Counted from the stretch's first letter, positions 12,753 through 27,295 are shown. The stretch is DNA of 64,000 nt from Camarhynchus parvulus (GCF_901933205.1 NC_044573.1:88184546-88248545), one strand, 5' to 3'. Translations and numbers: made by a program. Notes: generated by a model not told the origin, from the letters alone.

Positions 12753-12960
12753 TGTAACAGGTTGGCAGAGCAGGGCCCAAAGTTAAGTGCTAACCAGGAG
12801 TAAAACAGCAGCAGGAAACGTCATGACCAGGGATCTCACCCTAGACAAAGAGTGAGTTAATTTAAAGGCGAAAGCCACACGCCTTATTTACAGATTCCAA
12901 ATGCTTGTGTAAAGACTGGAAGCTTTCAGTCCTTCCTTTTGAAATGTTGCTTCAAAACAG
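12753..12960 (-). mobile_element. Probable older LTR, U5-end fragment
   Basis: The + strand begins TGTAACAGG at 12753, which reads as a terminal ...CCTGTTACA on the minus strand. A minus-strand AATAAG-type polyadenylation signal lies at about 12883-12888, roughly 130 bp from that end, the same spacing as in the complete LTR at 11082-11732. The stretch between them (on the minus strand the GGCGTGTGGCTTTCGCC palindrome-like block, then GTGAGATCCCTGG) is GC-richer than its surroundings and looks like an R-U5 segment. I could not find the opposite TG terminus or a matching target duplication, so the right boundary is a guess and the element may be a decayed fragment. Confidence 0.4.
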
Positions 12961-14225
12961 GAAACTTCTTACATTTGTTTTAGAACACTTGCAGGTTACC
13001 AGCCTGTATGTTTTTAATGAAAATCTCAGAAATGGCCTTTTCTGATGGCAGAATTGGCTCTCTGGCCTCTGCCCACTCATCAGTGAAATTACTTTTCATG
13101 TCTACCTTGTAAATCGTACTTTTGCTAAACATCTCAGACTGTCTAATTTTTATGCTAGTAATCTCCTAATAACCAGCTTTCTTGCTGACTAAAACTATTA
13201 CTTTTCCTTTGCTTCAGGAAAGGATGTAGGAATTATTTTCTTACTTTAGCCACCTAAATAAAGACTCACTGGCCATCAGTTAGGAAGGCCTAAGGACAGC
13301 TTTTGAACATCTGTAAAAAGCATGTATCAAAATTTAAAATCTTCTGCTTTGTGTTTGCCTCCTGAGCTCTGGTACATTTTTGCATCGGATCAGGCTGATT
13401 TCTGTTTGGTACTCCTCCATGCTCTCATTTTAGATGAGGAATAAAGTCCGGTTGTGTGGAATTGGGATTTTTAGAGGGAAGGACGAAGGGCAGCTGCTGA
13501 GCTCTGTTCTTCTAAGATAAATGTTATTTTAAAGAACAGCTGAATTATTTAACATATAACTCCCCATACTGAATACTAATGGAAAGCTTAGCCTTTAAAA
13601 TGAAAGAATAATGAATAGGTTTTTATAACTGAATAACATTGCATGAGTTATTACTATATCTTCCTTCCCTTCCCTTGGCAGACTTAGTGGTGATCTGAAA
13701 TGCTTGGTTGCCTGTTAATTATTTGTGCTATTCCCATTGTATAATAGGCTGTGTTATTTTCTGTCATTGTGAAAGTTCTTCCAAAATCACTGAAGTTAAA
13801 ACTGAATTAAATATCTCCAAAAGATACCACCAAATAAAATGTCTCCATGATTTGTCTCATTAAGCAGTGCCAGTTTGTCATAAATAATCGTATATAATTG
13901 GAAAGCCTTTTCTTCCACAGTATGTGTTTTATCAAATGGTGTGTAAATCTTTAATCATAGGCATAGTCACTTCTTGGCTCATTTCTGAAGCACAGATATC
14001 CTGTTTATCAGTGATGGAGTAACAATTATTGTCATGTATTTCTGGTGCAATAGCAAGTAATGGCTTCAGACAGACTCAGATATACCAAATATACTCTCAA
14101 TACCAAAGCAGATATATAAAGGCCTAGGAAGAGTCATATAATAGCATAGATTTTTGCTTCTAACAAATACATGTTTCTGGATTTAGTTTTCTATTTTTGT
14201 AGTGATTCATGTAAGATTTGGAGGC
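12961..14225. other. Intron sequence, nothing recognised
   Basis: This stretch could include the rest of the putative LTR that begins at 12753. Beyond that I see only AT-rich unique sequence without convincing ORFs. Confidence 0.4.
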
Positions 14226-14500
14226 AATGGAATGGAGCAGACTATTTCAGCTGTAAGGGACCTACAGTCCAACTGCCTGACCACTTCAGGGCTGACCAAA
14301 AATTTAAGCATGTTATTAAGCAAATTGACCAAATGCTCCTTAAACAGTGACAGCTCTGGGGCATTGACCACCCCTCTAGGAAGCCTGTTCAATGTTTCAT
14401 CATCCTCTCAAGTACTTAAATACATCCTGATGTCCAATTAAAAGCTCCCTGGCACAGCTTTGAACTGTTCTCACACATCCTATCACTGGAAGAAGACATC
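14226..14500 (-). mobile_element. CR1 3'-end fragment, older copy, minus strand
   Basis: The + strand shows the antisense CR1 pattern in order: ACTATTTCAGCTGTAAGGGA, then AGTCCAACTGCCTGACCACT, GGGGCATTGACCACCCCTCT, GGAAGCCTGTTCAATGTTTC and CCTATCACTGG. This is the 3' untranslated and ORF2-terminal part of a CR1 subfamily different from the copies at 8.6 and 37 kb. It is about 275 bp, 5'-truncated, and visibly diverged (small deletions in the segment before AGTCCAACT). Short ORFs on both strands here are shadows of the repeat. Confidence 0.85.
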
Positions 14501-17500
14501 AGGAATAGTTTTCATCAGTCTTTTGTGTTGATCCACATTACTAAAACCTTTCATCTTTAGAGTATCTTTTTGGTAAATGTGATTTCTTCTGTAAGAGTAA
14601 TGTTCCTGACTGAATCTGTTGCTGGTCAGGGGATGCTGTTGTCATATCAGTATGCACTTTTTGTGCAGTTGTAGGTTTTCCTGTAACAGAGAACTTGCTG
14701 TCAATCTCCTGAAATGCCACTGAGCTTTGCAACTCTTTTCTGCCTATGAATAGTTGTTATATTCAATTTCTATGGCAATGTTCCTTGCAACTCATCTCTT
14801 AAGTAGCTATTCCTATCTCAAATACACAATTTTTTCATATGCTTTACAAACATACCCAAATATATTAGCAATACACAATATTTCTTTGAGGAGTTTTCTG
14901 TGACTATACAAGTAAAACTTTTATACCGATTCAAGTTTGTCTTTGCTCACTTGGGGTGACTTGTTTTCTACTTTTTTTTTTAATCAAAAAACTAGAAAAT
15001 TAAGAAATGCTAACCCAACACCAGTAATTAAGGTCTTATTAAATTAATTACACCTTATTTAATTAAATTGTTAGACTCCTAGTTCCAAGTACCATGATGA
15101 ATGTAGCAGATTTTTATTATTTCCACTTTCCAAAAACCTGCGATAACTCACACCTAAGAAAATATCTACATTTCCCTCTTTCCCTTTATGAATAATTTTT
15201 AGCTCTAAATATAGTAAGATTGGGGTGTAGCAAAAGTTTTTCTTGTTTAACTTTCTGCTCTTGGTCCTCTAGTACATTCAGATTGAAATGCAAACGTATT
15301 TGCTATTTGCCAGAATTGTTTAACCTGACTTCCTTATTCTGTCAGACTGAATAGATGTCAGTGCCTTCAGTCTGATTACCTGAGGAAAGTGTTGGTTTTA
15401 ATTGGTATGTTGTCTCATTTGCTTGCTAATAACCTGTACTGCCTGACATTCTCTGATTTCTCAAGCAGTGAACTGCATTTAGGGGTGCTGTCTAAATGGG
15501 TCCTTGAACTTCTGTTGTGCAGTCTAATCATTCTGCCTGCCAGTGACAGTAGGAAAGATCTTTCCTATATTATGTGTACTAGTCTTCCTTGGGATTGTCA
15601 GTTGATATTAATATGGTGGTGTCTCTGCATGCGTTGGTTAGGAAAAGAAAAAAGCCCACTTTCTCTGCCTGCTACTTTTTTAAATGTTGGGAAAATGAAA
15701 TTGTAGCATCATCAATAATAAAGGCTTTCAAAAATGGGTTTTCCAAAGTTTCTTTATCTCAAAGCAGGCTGTCAGGGAACTTGTGGAGTGCACTTGTTGT
15801 CATGCTTCTAACTATGGTTGCATGTACTTTCTAACTAAAATAAATAGCTAATGTTAGGAATATATACAGTAAATGGGATTTCAGGTGAGAATACCAACAC
15901 AATGGTTCAGTTTTTGCAAAGCATACCTGTTTTAAATGAGTAGGTCTGTATTCCAAAAATTACATTGATTTATGTGTGTTGTGGATCAGATTTTTTTTAA
16001 AAAAATCTTTTATAGCTGCATAGCGAAATCTAGGAGAGTTTTTGATTTGAATCAAAAGAGTGAGAACTCTTTGCTGAATCATCTGATTCAGCTCTTGAAT
16101 AGATTAATGAAGTGGTCACTTGTCTTCATGGCAGTGTTCTGACACATCCTGAAATTTACAGCAATCTCTCCAGGATTAAGAAGCTGATGGATCAGGAATG
16201 ATTTGGAAACCGGACAATGTAGTAGAAAGTATTTTGTCAATACTCTCTTTTCTTCAGATCCCAGAATAGATATCTATAAACAGAGTACTTCATTTATGCT
16301 CCCTCTGTACCCTTTCTATCAAACTGAAAAGATTTAGCAAAGTATCTTGAAGAACTAGGCTGTGATTTTTTTCTCCCAGTTCTGTTTCTTGTACACGGCA
16401 GAACAAGACAGCCAACAAACCTTTCAAGTTTTCATGAAAATTCTTCATAAAATGTTCGTATTCTTTATTAGGCAGGAGCACAGCAGTAAAACAAAAATAG
16501 TGGTATCAGGATAAACAGAATATTTAGCTAGATATCCATCCTGTTGTTTAGTGTAATCAGTAGCCTAGCATTTCAGAAAAATGATGTATATACCTGAGAT
16601 GTGACGAAACAGGATGACTTTCAGAGGAGTATCAGCACTTGCGTTGTGGTATCTAGATGGTCAAAACATTTAGGGACACTTTCTTTTAAAGCAGAATGAT
16701 TTATTCTACATTACCCTGTTATTTGTAATTTGGAGTGTTTACTGGGTTGCTGTTCTTATAAACAGCAAGTTTGAAAATGCATGATAAATATCACCAAAGG
16801 GTAACTGAATTTTTTAATTATAAGAATATTTTTCTTAGGCGCTAGCATATATTATTAGATAAATCTTTGGAGGTCACTGTGCATATTGGTGACTGCACAT
16901 TTAAAATAATCATGTTCATGATACTGTATAGAACAATACTCTGCAAGGCTCACAGATACCTGTGGAATAGTATTCTTTACTGAAGAGATTCAATGGAACA
17001 CTGTATGATAATTCAGTCTCCTTTTGACTGACAGTAACTTTAGTTTCAGTTGTAATTGTACTTTCTGTTCCTTTCATCAGCTCACCTAGCCTTTGATATT
17101 ACAAAAATAGTGAACCAAATCCATTAATATGATTAAAAATGCAAGTCTTGATATGAAAGTTATAAATTGCTTCTATGAAAATTTCATTGTCTGCCACAAT
17201 GAGGTGTGTGGTGAATAATTTAGATGTGATTGTATCATACAGGCCTATTAAGCAGAGGTAGGAGGGCAGTGCTGGACTTCATGCCTTGATTATAGAAGTC
17301 AGAGATCAGAAATCTGATGAAGATTTCCTATGTAATTAGTTCAGATATTCCTAAAGCAAAGGCTTATTTAGCTTATTTTCTTTTTATGCTGCTAGTTGTG
17401 TTTCTGAAATGAAATTCAGTTTTTTTCCACATTACTCTAGAAGCTTTCCACTGAAATAGGGGAATGTACAACTATGACATGTCTGCTGGTTTGTTCCAAA

Positions 17501-20500
17501 AGGGGAAAATGATTAGAAGTCTTAGCTGGAAATTTTCTCAGATTTCCAAAATGCAGGTGTTCTGTATGCTTTGAATTGTTCTTTAAAAACCAGTTAGTAC
17601 ACTGGTTACATCCTGTCTGAAAGTTCTGACAAGTTTGAACTGACAAACAGGAGGTTGCTTGTTTCCAAACAGTGATCACTAGACATCCCAGGGAGATCTT
17701 GCATCTGTATGTTCATCCAACCACTGAAGCAAAACATGTTTTAAGCAACATGAGATTCTCTAGAGAACTTTTAACTTATGAGAGCAATTGAAATGTGTAT
17801 CGTTGGGACTTGTCAGACAGTGAATTGATGTTGCCATTTTTAAGGAAAAATATGGCTTGTTCTGCTGGTAATGAGGAAAAGGAACCAGAAGAATAAAGAA
17901 TAATTCCAAATAGTTTTGGAAACAACTGTTTAACAAGTGTAAATTTTTTACAGGATCCAGTGCTCATAGTGCGCAGAGCTCAAAACAGGTGAAAAAAGAA
18001 GTTTGCTATGTTTGGTTAACAAAATAAGAGTTTCAAGGTTGTTCCTTTTGTCTTCAAGTAAAAAATGCAAAATTCCAGTTTCCTACTTAAATCTGTTCTG
18101 CAAGTTGTCTGATGCAAATGATGGTGAGGAAAAATGTGAGTTTAGTGAAGAAGAGACTGTCAGAGGTCAGTATTTGCTAGTTTTTAGGCAGCTTACTCCT
18201 TTGGAGCAGTCTTACCATCAACTAACACCAAGCAGTGCAAATTAATATTTGGCTTTTGGGGTTCCTTCCCCCATCTCTTCTAACAGAGCTGGCTCTAAGG
18301 CCAGGAGACAAAAGAACTTTTGCTTTGTTTGTTATTTAGAGAATACTTTTTAAAGGTATCAGTTTTAAGTAATACAGGTTTTTCTGTAAGATAGACAAAC
18401 TTGTATGTGGTGAACCATATTGGATATGTTATATTTTGGAAACCTTCAGAGCTTTTTTTTTTTGAAGCACTAGCATGCTTTTGAAAAAATATGTTTGATT
18501 TTTGAGTAGAAACAGCTCTACTCTCTAAAATATATATAGAGCATGTGCCTACTTCCATGTACAAAGACTGGTAAAGTTATTTTTTAATTTATTTTCAGAC
18601 ACCTTATGTATTACAGTAATACAATCATGACGCTTTTCATTGTTACAGGATTCAGTTTAAACTTTATATTTCATTAAGTACTTGAACCAATAAAGAATAC
18701 ATGTAGCTTTTCATAATTTGCATATAAACAACCAGATGAATGATTTTTGTGATTATTTGTGACATTTAAAAAAAATTCTGCAGGATGAGCTCTATTTTCT
18801 ATGCTTGCAAGACCTGGTATTTTGCTTGCAGAAATGTCAGAGGTGATGTATGTTTGTACCCATTTGCACTGCTGACCCTTTTCAGTTTCTGGATGGAACG
18901 GACACGTAGTAAAGCGAGCCCTGTATCTAGTAACAGTCAGGGAAGTGAAACTTTGCATTGGTCATCAGATCAGAAAATGGGCCAACAAGCATTGCCACAA
19001 AATTAATCAGGATTTTTTTTTTTTTTAGTCAGAGTCATGAATTCCATACAGATAGTTCACAAACAGGACCGAATTTGTCAAATAAATTTTCATTGAAAAT
19101 CACTCCCATGCTATGCATTGCTATGCATTAAGCTGGTCCATCTCCATGGAGAGTAGCTACAATGCTAGTTGGAGTCTTTGTTCAGCTGGTTTTGAGGGTT
19201 TTGGTTGCTGGGTTGGTTGATAAAAAATTTAAATTTTTGTATAACAACAGGTAATGAGAGTTGCTTAGGTGTAATTATATATTTTTATATTTTTTTAAAA
19301 TTAATTTTACTTTTATGTGTATTACTCTGTAGCTCCTTTTATGTATTTCATGTAGGATGCTATTGCACATCTGACAATTGTTGCACAGAGTCAGAGCCTG
19401 TAGTAGAAACCAGCTGTAATATAATTATTCTTTACAGTGCTATCAGTCTCTTGGCTTTTTTCCCAAAATACAATGTTAACTCAGACTTGCTTTATCACAG
19501 TTGATTAGTTTGCCCTTATACTTATGTTTGACTTTGATACTGCATTCTTGTGAACTATTAATGTTTTTAATAAATCTTTATGGCTGATAGATATATGGAA
19601 TGTTAATGGAACAAATGCTAAATGAAAACTGGGTTTAAGCTAATAAACCTGTGTCTTGGAGCATCTTAGAGTGGTTAGTTACAGTGCCACAAATGGTGTT
19701 ACTATGGAGAGAGATTCTGTTTCCATGACATTTGCTTGCATATTGTCCTAGGCCTTCAAAAGAAGTAGGATTCTTTCCTCAGTCAAATTTGGTGGGTGTT
19801 ATTCCATTACCTCTGAAACTTTGCACTCAAATCAAATCTCACTGCAGATATATATAAATTAATTTCTTAGGAATATTAATGGTGACTGGCCAGGAAAAAA
19901 AATGAGGGGAAAAAAGTTGTTAAAATTTTGATCATGCAGAAAGCAAGGGGTTTTTGATAATATTTTTTTATTGGAATAGATATTCTAGCTTGATTTTAAC
20001 TGGGTGTACTGCTCTGCTTGTACACATCTTGCTTAAAAAATCCTACAACTATTAAAGAAGTAAATTAGAATTTTGCTGGTTTTAGGAAAAAAATATGTTT
20101 AGCTGTCTAATGGCTTTATACTGTGATAACTGCCTTGTTCTGGAGGGGAATTTTGAATAACAGTAAATTTTTAATTCAAGTAATAATATTGCTCACTATT
20201 TAAGATGCAGTTATTGTCCTGGGGTAAATTACAAAACCTCTTTTTTTCTTGAGATGAAAGATGTGGTTTTGAGATATGAAAATCTTGGCAGCTATTCATA
20301 AAGGAGAGTTTCTTTAGTGACTGTTAGGGCAATGTCATGGTCACCTGCAGGCAGCTTTTGACTGCTCTCTTGCATTTCTGGCTGCAGTCACACATGCTTA
20401 CAGTTCTCTTCTGCAAGATTGCACTTAAATGCACATGGCTGTGATCTCCAGGTGCTGGAATAGAAGGGGTTAGGGAACAATAGTGGTTGTTGAACACCAC

Positions 20501-22174
20501 CGTGTGACCTATTCCCTCCTGTACAAAGGGTGCTGGGCAGGAGGGATGCAGGGAGTTAAACCCCATTAAGGATTCTTATGCCACCCTGAAGACAAAATTG
20601 CTTTCCTTCTGTTCCTAATGAACAGCTGACTGTTGTTCCCTTTGTACAGCACTCTTCTGCTCTAATTAGGTTTTAGTGTCCTAGAGTGGTTTTGTTTTTT
20701 AATGGTCTTTCTCTTTTACCCCCAGTTGTGAGGGGGAGTTTAAAGCTTTAGATCCTTTATAGTACCTTCTTGGAGCTTATTATTCTGTAATATGTCTGTT
20801 TGCAACAGTTATAAACAGATGTCAAGACCTGAGCTTCTACCCCTTTTGAAACCCATTTTTTTCCTGAGCTTTTCCCAATTTCACACATTTTGAAAGCGCA
20901 AATACACATGTGCAACTGAGGAGAAAATGTGTTCAAAGGCCTAAGAACCTAAGTGTTGTCTATGTAACGCAGGTAAAACTTTGATCCATCTATTTTAGTA
21001 TTTTGGTAAATGCAACTTTCACTGTAAACATTGTTATAGTTCAATTTACCTAAAATATCTTTGATTTCCACTTGAACTTCTAGATCTTCCCCCCCAAACC
21101 GACACCACTCGCTCCCCATCTGCTAAGAATCATATTTTTTGTCCCAGCTTTAGAATTTAATTTCAACAATTTGCTTATTGAATGATTTTGGTTTACAAAA
21201 GCCATGTTCTCCTTCTGTTGAGGCTGTACTATACAAGAGAAAAGGTTTTTACAAGACAGCTCATAAAATGAGCATGGTACTTACTGTTCTTGGTGTCAAG
21301 AGAGATGTAGTTCCACGTGGCTCTCTGATTCTTTCTGGAGTACCTGCTGGATTGATGACTGGTAAGCTTGTTCACTTTGTTGTCATCTCTGTGCCGCTCA
21401 CTCTGCTTTAATAAAGTTTTTGAAGGATTCTACTGAAGTTGTTTCACAAGTAGGATTGAGCCTCACAGAGATCCAATTTATTAGCTCAGAATTCATACTA
21501 GCATGCTCTTCATTATCTCAGCATTTTAGTTACATTTATATTGAAGTGATAAACTCACTTTATCTTGCAGGTTGGAAGAGATTTTTAAACTGTCTTCCAA
21601 ATATCATCACAGAATCTTGCTTGAATCAGTGATGGTATTTTTTTCCTATGGCATTCTCAGTTGTGTTTTATGTTCTAGAGGTTAAGGAAAGGACTGTTGT
21701 CTTTTTATGATATTAAGAAAAAGGATGCATGGGAGAGAAATCAGATTTGAGAGAAACTTCTCCTGAACTGGCTCAGGTTTGTCTGCTTTCTTCTCCCAGA
21801 ATTTCCTAGTGACTGCACATCAGACATTTCAATTCACTTGATAGATGATGGTGATGTGGTGCTATGAGTTGCAGTTCTCTTTCTTTAGAAATATAATTCT
21901 GTTTTTTAAATACCTTGGACATTTGTTTATGGAAAAGTTGTCCTTAACTACTCCTTCTATTCTCCCTTGTTAAAATGTTAAACTGGTAAATAGCAGCTAA
22001 ACCTGATGACATTTGTTTTGGGAAATGGTAATTGTCACTTACCCCCTCCCCTAATTCTTTGGCCCTTCAGCTGCTTGCCTGCTCGAAGCACAGCTGCATT
22101 AACATTTAAACGTTTGGTATAATTAAAGAAGAAACATTTAAGAAAAGGGAAAGGAGGAAAAAGTCTGATTCTAA
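14501..22174. other. Intron sequence, no repeat or gene recognised
   Basis: This is AT-rich unique sequence. The longest open frame (15389-15706, + strand, 105 codons) is hydrophobic, with composition expected from T-rich DNA, and is not recognisable. A 10 bp unit GCTATGCATT occurs twice in tandem near 19112-19131. Poly-T runs occur near 18450 and 19010. Confidence 0.45.
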
Positions 22175-22228
22175 CCCTTCTGCCAGTAACAGAATGAAAG
22201 CCCCTTCTGCCAGTAACAGAATGAAAGC
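22175..22228. repeat. Exact tandem duplication, 27 bp x 2
   Basis: Two adjacent identical 27 bp units occupy 22175-22201 and 22202-22228. Each begins CCCTTCTGCCAG and ends AATGAAAGC. The following sequence (TCCCTGCCAGCAGCAGAG) begins a degenerate third unit. The absence of mismatches suggests recent slippage, and the copy number may vary between individuals. Confidence 0.9.
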
Positions 22229-25200
22229 TCCCTGCCAGCAGCAGAGAAGTTGGAACAGGTTCTTCATGGCAGTTCCTCAATCCCAGTATTCAAGCCAGAG
22301 ATTTTGTGTTGCATGTCTGATGGGTGTTTGTGTGGTCATGCTCTGTAGAAGGGGCAAAAAATCTGATGTGGCAGAAACTATTGTTTGGTTACAAGGCAAT
22401 ATTAACAACTTACATTGGAGCTACTACTTTTGATGGAAGAATGTCCTTCCCCAGAAGGATAGCAACTAATTTCACAGTAGCTGTATTTTTTTTGACTGAT
22501 ATTCTTAAAATGCAACCTATATTTCTTTTCTCTTTGCTTAGAGTGCTCAGCAAATAGCTATCCTATTCAACTTAACCTGTTCTTACCCAGAGACACTGAC
22601 TTGTTTGTTCCTAAGTCAGAACTGCAAGGTTTAGTTTCACACAAAGAGTGGGCAGGATCCCTTCATTTTCTCATTTGGCATGGTGTGTTTTTTCTTCTTA
22701 GACGAGGATTTTTCCCTGCTCATTATCCAAATTAGTCTCCTGAAAATGCAGTTTTAAGTTGTATTTGTCTTGTAGGAGACTTGTAGAGAAAGAGAAAGTA
22801 CATACTGATTTTCTTTCAATATACATTTTTTCCCCACTTTGCTTTTCATCTCTGAGCACATCAGCTTGCTACTTGCCAAGTGAAAGCACTGCAGAGCACA
22901 TGCTGAGTTCTACTGGTGGGACTTAACTCCCATGTTGTATGAATGTTTCCTTTTGAAAATAAGGATGTGAAATATCTGCTTTGCTATTTGCATGTCAATG
23001 GCTAATGATGAATTTAATATGATTGAAACTCACAATTTTATAATTTATATACAAGAATATGGTGTGGAAAAGACTAGTTTCTATTGTTTCTTATAAAATA
23101 CCACAGGATTCAGTATTCCATGCAAGACTCATGAATATTTAATTCAAGGAGATTTGTAGCCCTGTAAGATGTAATAAGCTAGCCCTTAATGACAATTTTG
23201 TGTAGCATACATTTAGCAACATGTAGAAAAAAATCCTGCTGGCAATTCTGTGCATCATCTTTCAAGCATATCTGTTCAGCTCGAGGGGCTTTTTATCACT
23301 GGAATTATAAAGACAAATTGGACTATGTATGAGACCAATATGCTGCAATTTCTTAGTACTTGCACATTTCTCCTTATGTTCAGACTAGCTAAAAGTTCCA
23401 GCCTACTGATTGCCTTTTGATGTAAGGCTGCATTCCTTTTTTTTTAAGATTGCATTCCTCAAGAAGTATTTTGAAATATATTTTTGCATCTTTTTTGTTT
23501 AAGTTTCATAGTTTTCATTTATCTTCCTGGTCTCTGAGGGGATTTTCTGAAATGTTATTCCTGGTATACTGATTATCATTGTAGCTTACTAAAAATGTCA
23601 ACAAAAGCGATGTTATAATGAAGCCTTAAATTTACAGGTTGGAGCTTCTGCAAATGTGGCCTCTAATACTGATAAATTACCCAGCTTCCAAATTGGGTTA
23701 TTGTAGTGAGTCAGCCAAAAGCACTGCTGCTCAGTTCATGGAGATTCTTTTGTTGTACCAGGATGCTGTCAGACTTGGAGCACTGCATACTTTTCACTGA
23801 TGCAACCCAATTTTTGTGTGACTTCTAGGAGCTTTTGACTACAAATTAACTAGCCAAAAAGAAAGAAGTTCTCTGAGAGACTGACTTCCTTCTTTCTCTG
23901 ATGTAAATTTAAGTGATGACTGCACTTAAGCTTGAGTTAGGATGGAGGTGGTAAAAATGAAAGGGCAGAAGGTGAAGAGAGATTGGTGCCATAGGGTTTG
24001 AGAAATGAGAGAAGGTTTTGTCTGGTATGTACAACACTTTAAACTTGTTAAGAGGCATAAACAGTAAGGCTCATAAAACAAGTGATGCAGCGAAGCACCT
24101 ACATGTCACTTTATACGATGAAAATTTATGTGTTCTCCAATGTTACTGGCTTCATGTGACCAAGGCTTTTTTCACAGTAAAAGTGTGAAAGGAAGATTAG
24201 AGGGAAGATGGTCTCCCTAAGAGTCTTTCAAAGATTTGTTGTGTTGCTGGGGCAGAGAGAAGAATAATAAGCTTTAAGAGAGAAAAAGAAAAACCAGTAA
24301 AGGAGTGAGCCAGGAGTGCTTCTGTTTTGTCTTAGTTCTCCCAACAGTTTATGGACAGCTGTTTTAAGCCATTTCGCTTCTTACCTCTGGGTTTGTTTAT
24401 GTGTGTTTCTAGACAGGTAGAAATTAACACTGTATGGCTGAGAAAAAGTTACATAGATATGGGCTTTTCCATTGTATTAATTTCTGGTTAAGGCTGTTAA
24501 TGAGTTGTGAAGCTGAATTTGAAACAAAATCTCATCTGGAGAAGTAAATACGATAGTTCCTGGTGACAGTTTACACTGCTGCTACATGCTGAGGCCATCT
24601 CAGTTTAACTTAGTGATGGAAAGTGCAATATTGAGTGAAATACAGCAGTGGAAGACCAATTGAGGTGTCTTGGGTGTTGCTATTATTGTGTTAATTTTTC
24701 AGAAGATTTACATAGCACATATGCAATGAAGTTATAAATGAAGTTAGTGATGGTGAAAAATAAGAGAATTACAAAATAATCAATAGCAATATAAATCTAA
24801 TGTCTTAAGTAGCAACCATGGACCATCCCCAATTCCTTTGACCATGGGCACTGTAGTTCTTTTGTCAGGAGATTATTTGTCACAAAGGTAGAACCATGTA
24901 GCTCTTCAACAGTTACCTTAGTTTGCCAAAAGTAGAGTTTATAATCAAAGGCAGACACCAGTTGGTCCATTTTGAATCACCTATACATTAGCCAATGATT
25001 TGAAGCCATTTACTTTTTCGGTTTTGCTTCAAACTCATGTATTGGAGTTTCTAGGTGCAGACCATTATATCCAGTGAAAGGATAGAAATGATCAAAAATA
25101 GGTTTCTGCTGCTCATAGTAATGTGCTGGGGGGAGGAGGAAAAAAATTGTGGCTGCTATATTTTGATAGCTATAAACATATAGTTTTGGCTGTGATCTGA

Positions 25201-27295
25201 ACTACATTTATCAAATATTAATATGATGTTAGTTATGAGTAAAATGTCCTCATATTTTTCTCCTTCCTTAATGGAATATTGAGAAAAGCTATTAGTATAG
25301 CCATGAAAGAAGATGTTTAATGAAGCTGGAGGTATAAAGCTAAATTAAAGTGCAAGAGGAGAAGATGTTTAGCCCACCAATTACCAAAGAAGTCCAATAT
25401 AAATATTACATTAGTTTGAGGATCAGCAGCACTTTTGGAAAGAGATTTCTATTAACATATTAACAAAATAATTTCTCCATGCAGGTTAACCTTCTAAACC
25501 TGATTTGCATTCAACTGTTAAAATCCTTAGTATAAAACATAATCTAACAGTATTAAATGGGTTCATGTTTTGCTTCTTAGTCTGGTATGACAGTTAAGCT
25601 TAATATTTCATAGGTAATTTTGATTATAATAGTTTTCATTCTACTTCATATAGCTTCAAGTCACATTTTCATAAAAGACAAATTGTGGTACAATAATATT
25701 TTCTCAAAGAGATGTTCCAAAACAGTTATTCACAGCTAGCCAGTCCTAGTGCATTAAAAAGTATCATTCCTACTTTATTCTTTAACTTTCTAAAGGAAAA
25801 ATTTCTGGAATACAGATGTGATTGTGTTTTAAAACGCATAAATTTTTCCTTATTTTTGATTTTTAAAGTAGAGGAATGGAAAAATTAACACAAATTTGTT
25901 TGACTACATGGAATTAAATCAGCATGGAGACTTCACTGTCAAGCAATGATTTATTTAAAACTGTATTATCTGGAGTTGGCTCTATCATCCTTATGGACAT
26001 TTTATTATTTGAGTTTTGCCAAGGATCTTGTCTTGTCTCCATCTTTTTGAGTCTCTAAAGTTACTGTTGCAGATTTGCTTTCAATGATGCGACAACATTA
26101 CTTTGTATAATGTCTGGAATTCATTAACAGTCTTATTTTCTAGCTGATCAAATATTTCTTGAACTTCAGTGTGTCTATTCCGATCAAATCACTGAACCAG
26201 GCAAAAAGCTGATGTTTAGTGAGAAGTGCAGCTCTTTGATTGTTCAGATGGTTTGAATTAGTAATTTAGACCACTAAGCATTAAAAGCAGCATTTATTAA
26301 TTTCTTTTCATTAAAAGAGTTTTATAAAGGAAAGGAATTAGATTTTTTTTTGTCATCTTTCAGTTAGGGCATCATGGTCATCTCTCCATGGTTAGATACA
26401 GGATGTGCTTGGTGGAGGGTTTGATAGACCATATGAAAACTGTTTGCATGAAATTGGAAGGCATTTGAATTGTCTTTTGGAGTTGTATGAAGTTTGCAGC
26501 CATTTTGTATTCTTATATATTTTCCATTCTGTGTTTAGATTCTTGTGTTTTGTCTCAACTATGAAAAGGCCTTTCAGAACTGACAGGTATCTGGAAAGTA
26601 CCAGTGTTTATCCAGGAGTTTCTCTTAGCTGGATCACTCTTAGGAGTACTTACAAATCATATCTCCCTGTATTTCCTTTACAAATACAGGAACAGTTCAC
26701 TCACATTTATTAAAAGAAATGCCTTCTTTACTATTTCCAGAGTTTATACAGAAATTATGTCAAATTTCTACAAAGAAAGAAATTTGGTACAGTATTTGGT
26801 ACATTTGATTTGATTTGGTTTTTAAAGAACAAAGGAATCCTGATAGTCTTCGAGACACTGAGTGCCAATGAAGAGGTTTTTCTTAAAGCACCTTTTTTAT
26901 TTGGAAGTTATGTGTCTTTCCCTTGCTGAAATGCATTTGTCAAAAGTTTCATCTATTGCATTCATTCATACAAGTTTCTTGGACGCCTCTGAATTCTTCA
27001 GTCTTTCTAAGAGTTCTCTTTCTGCCTCTGTCATATGTGGAATTTATTTGGTGAAGACAGATAGTTTGGCCAGCTCTGATGTATTTTAAATAAGAAGTAA
27101 ATATGATGGTTTAGTGCAAGAACGAACAATAATATTTTTCTCTTACTGTCTTATGTTTGGTCTAAGTAGAAAGTGTTGTCTAGGTGTTTATTCCAATGTC
27201 CTCTTCAGATCAAAGCACTAATTTTATTCACTTTTTCTGTGTATCAGTCACACACCCTGTTGTTTGAATCTGGAGGCATTTGCTCTTGGACATCG
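22229..27295. other. Intron sequence, no repeat or gene recognised
   Basis: This is AT-rich unique sequence with stop codons dense in every frame. The ORF at 26405-26713 (102 codons) and its overlapping neighbours show no family features. I saw no CR1 tail motifs here. Confidence 0.45.

Noticed and set aside
15389..15706. 105-codon hydrophobic + strand ORF suggestive of membrane helices
   Set aside because: Leu/Ile/Trp/Cys richness is expected from T-rich DNA, and an overlapping frame is equally open. No family pattern is present.
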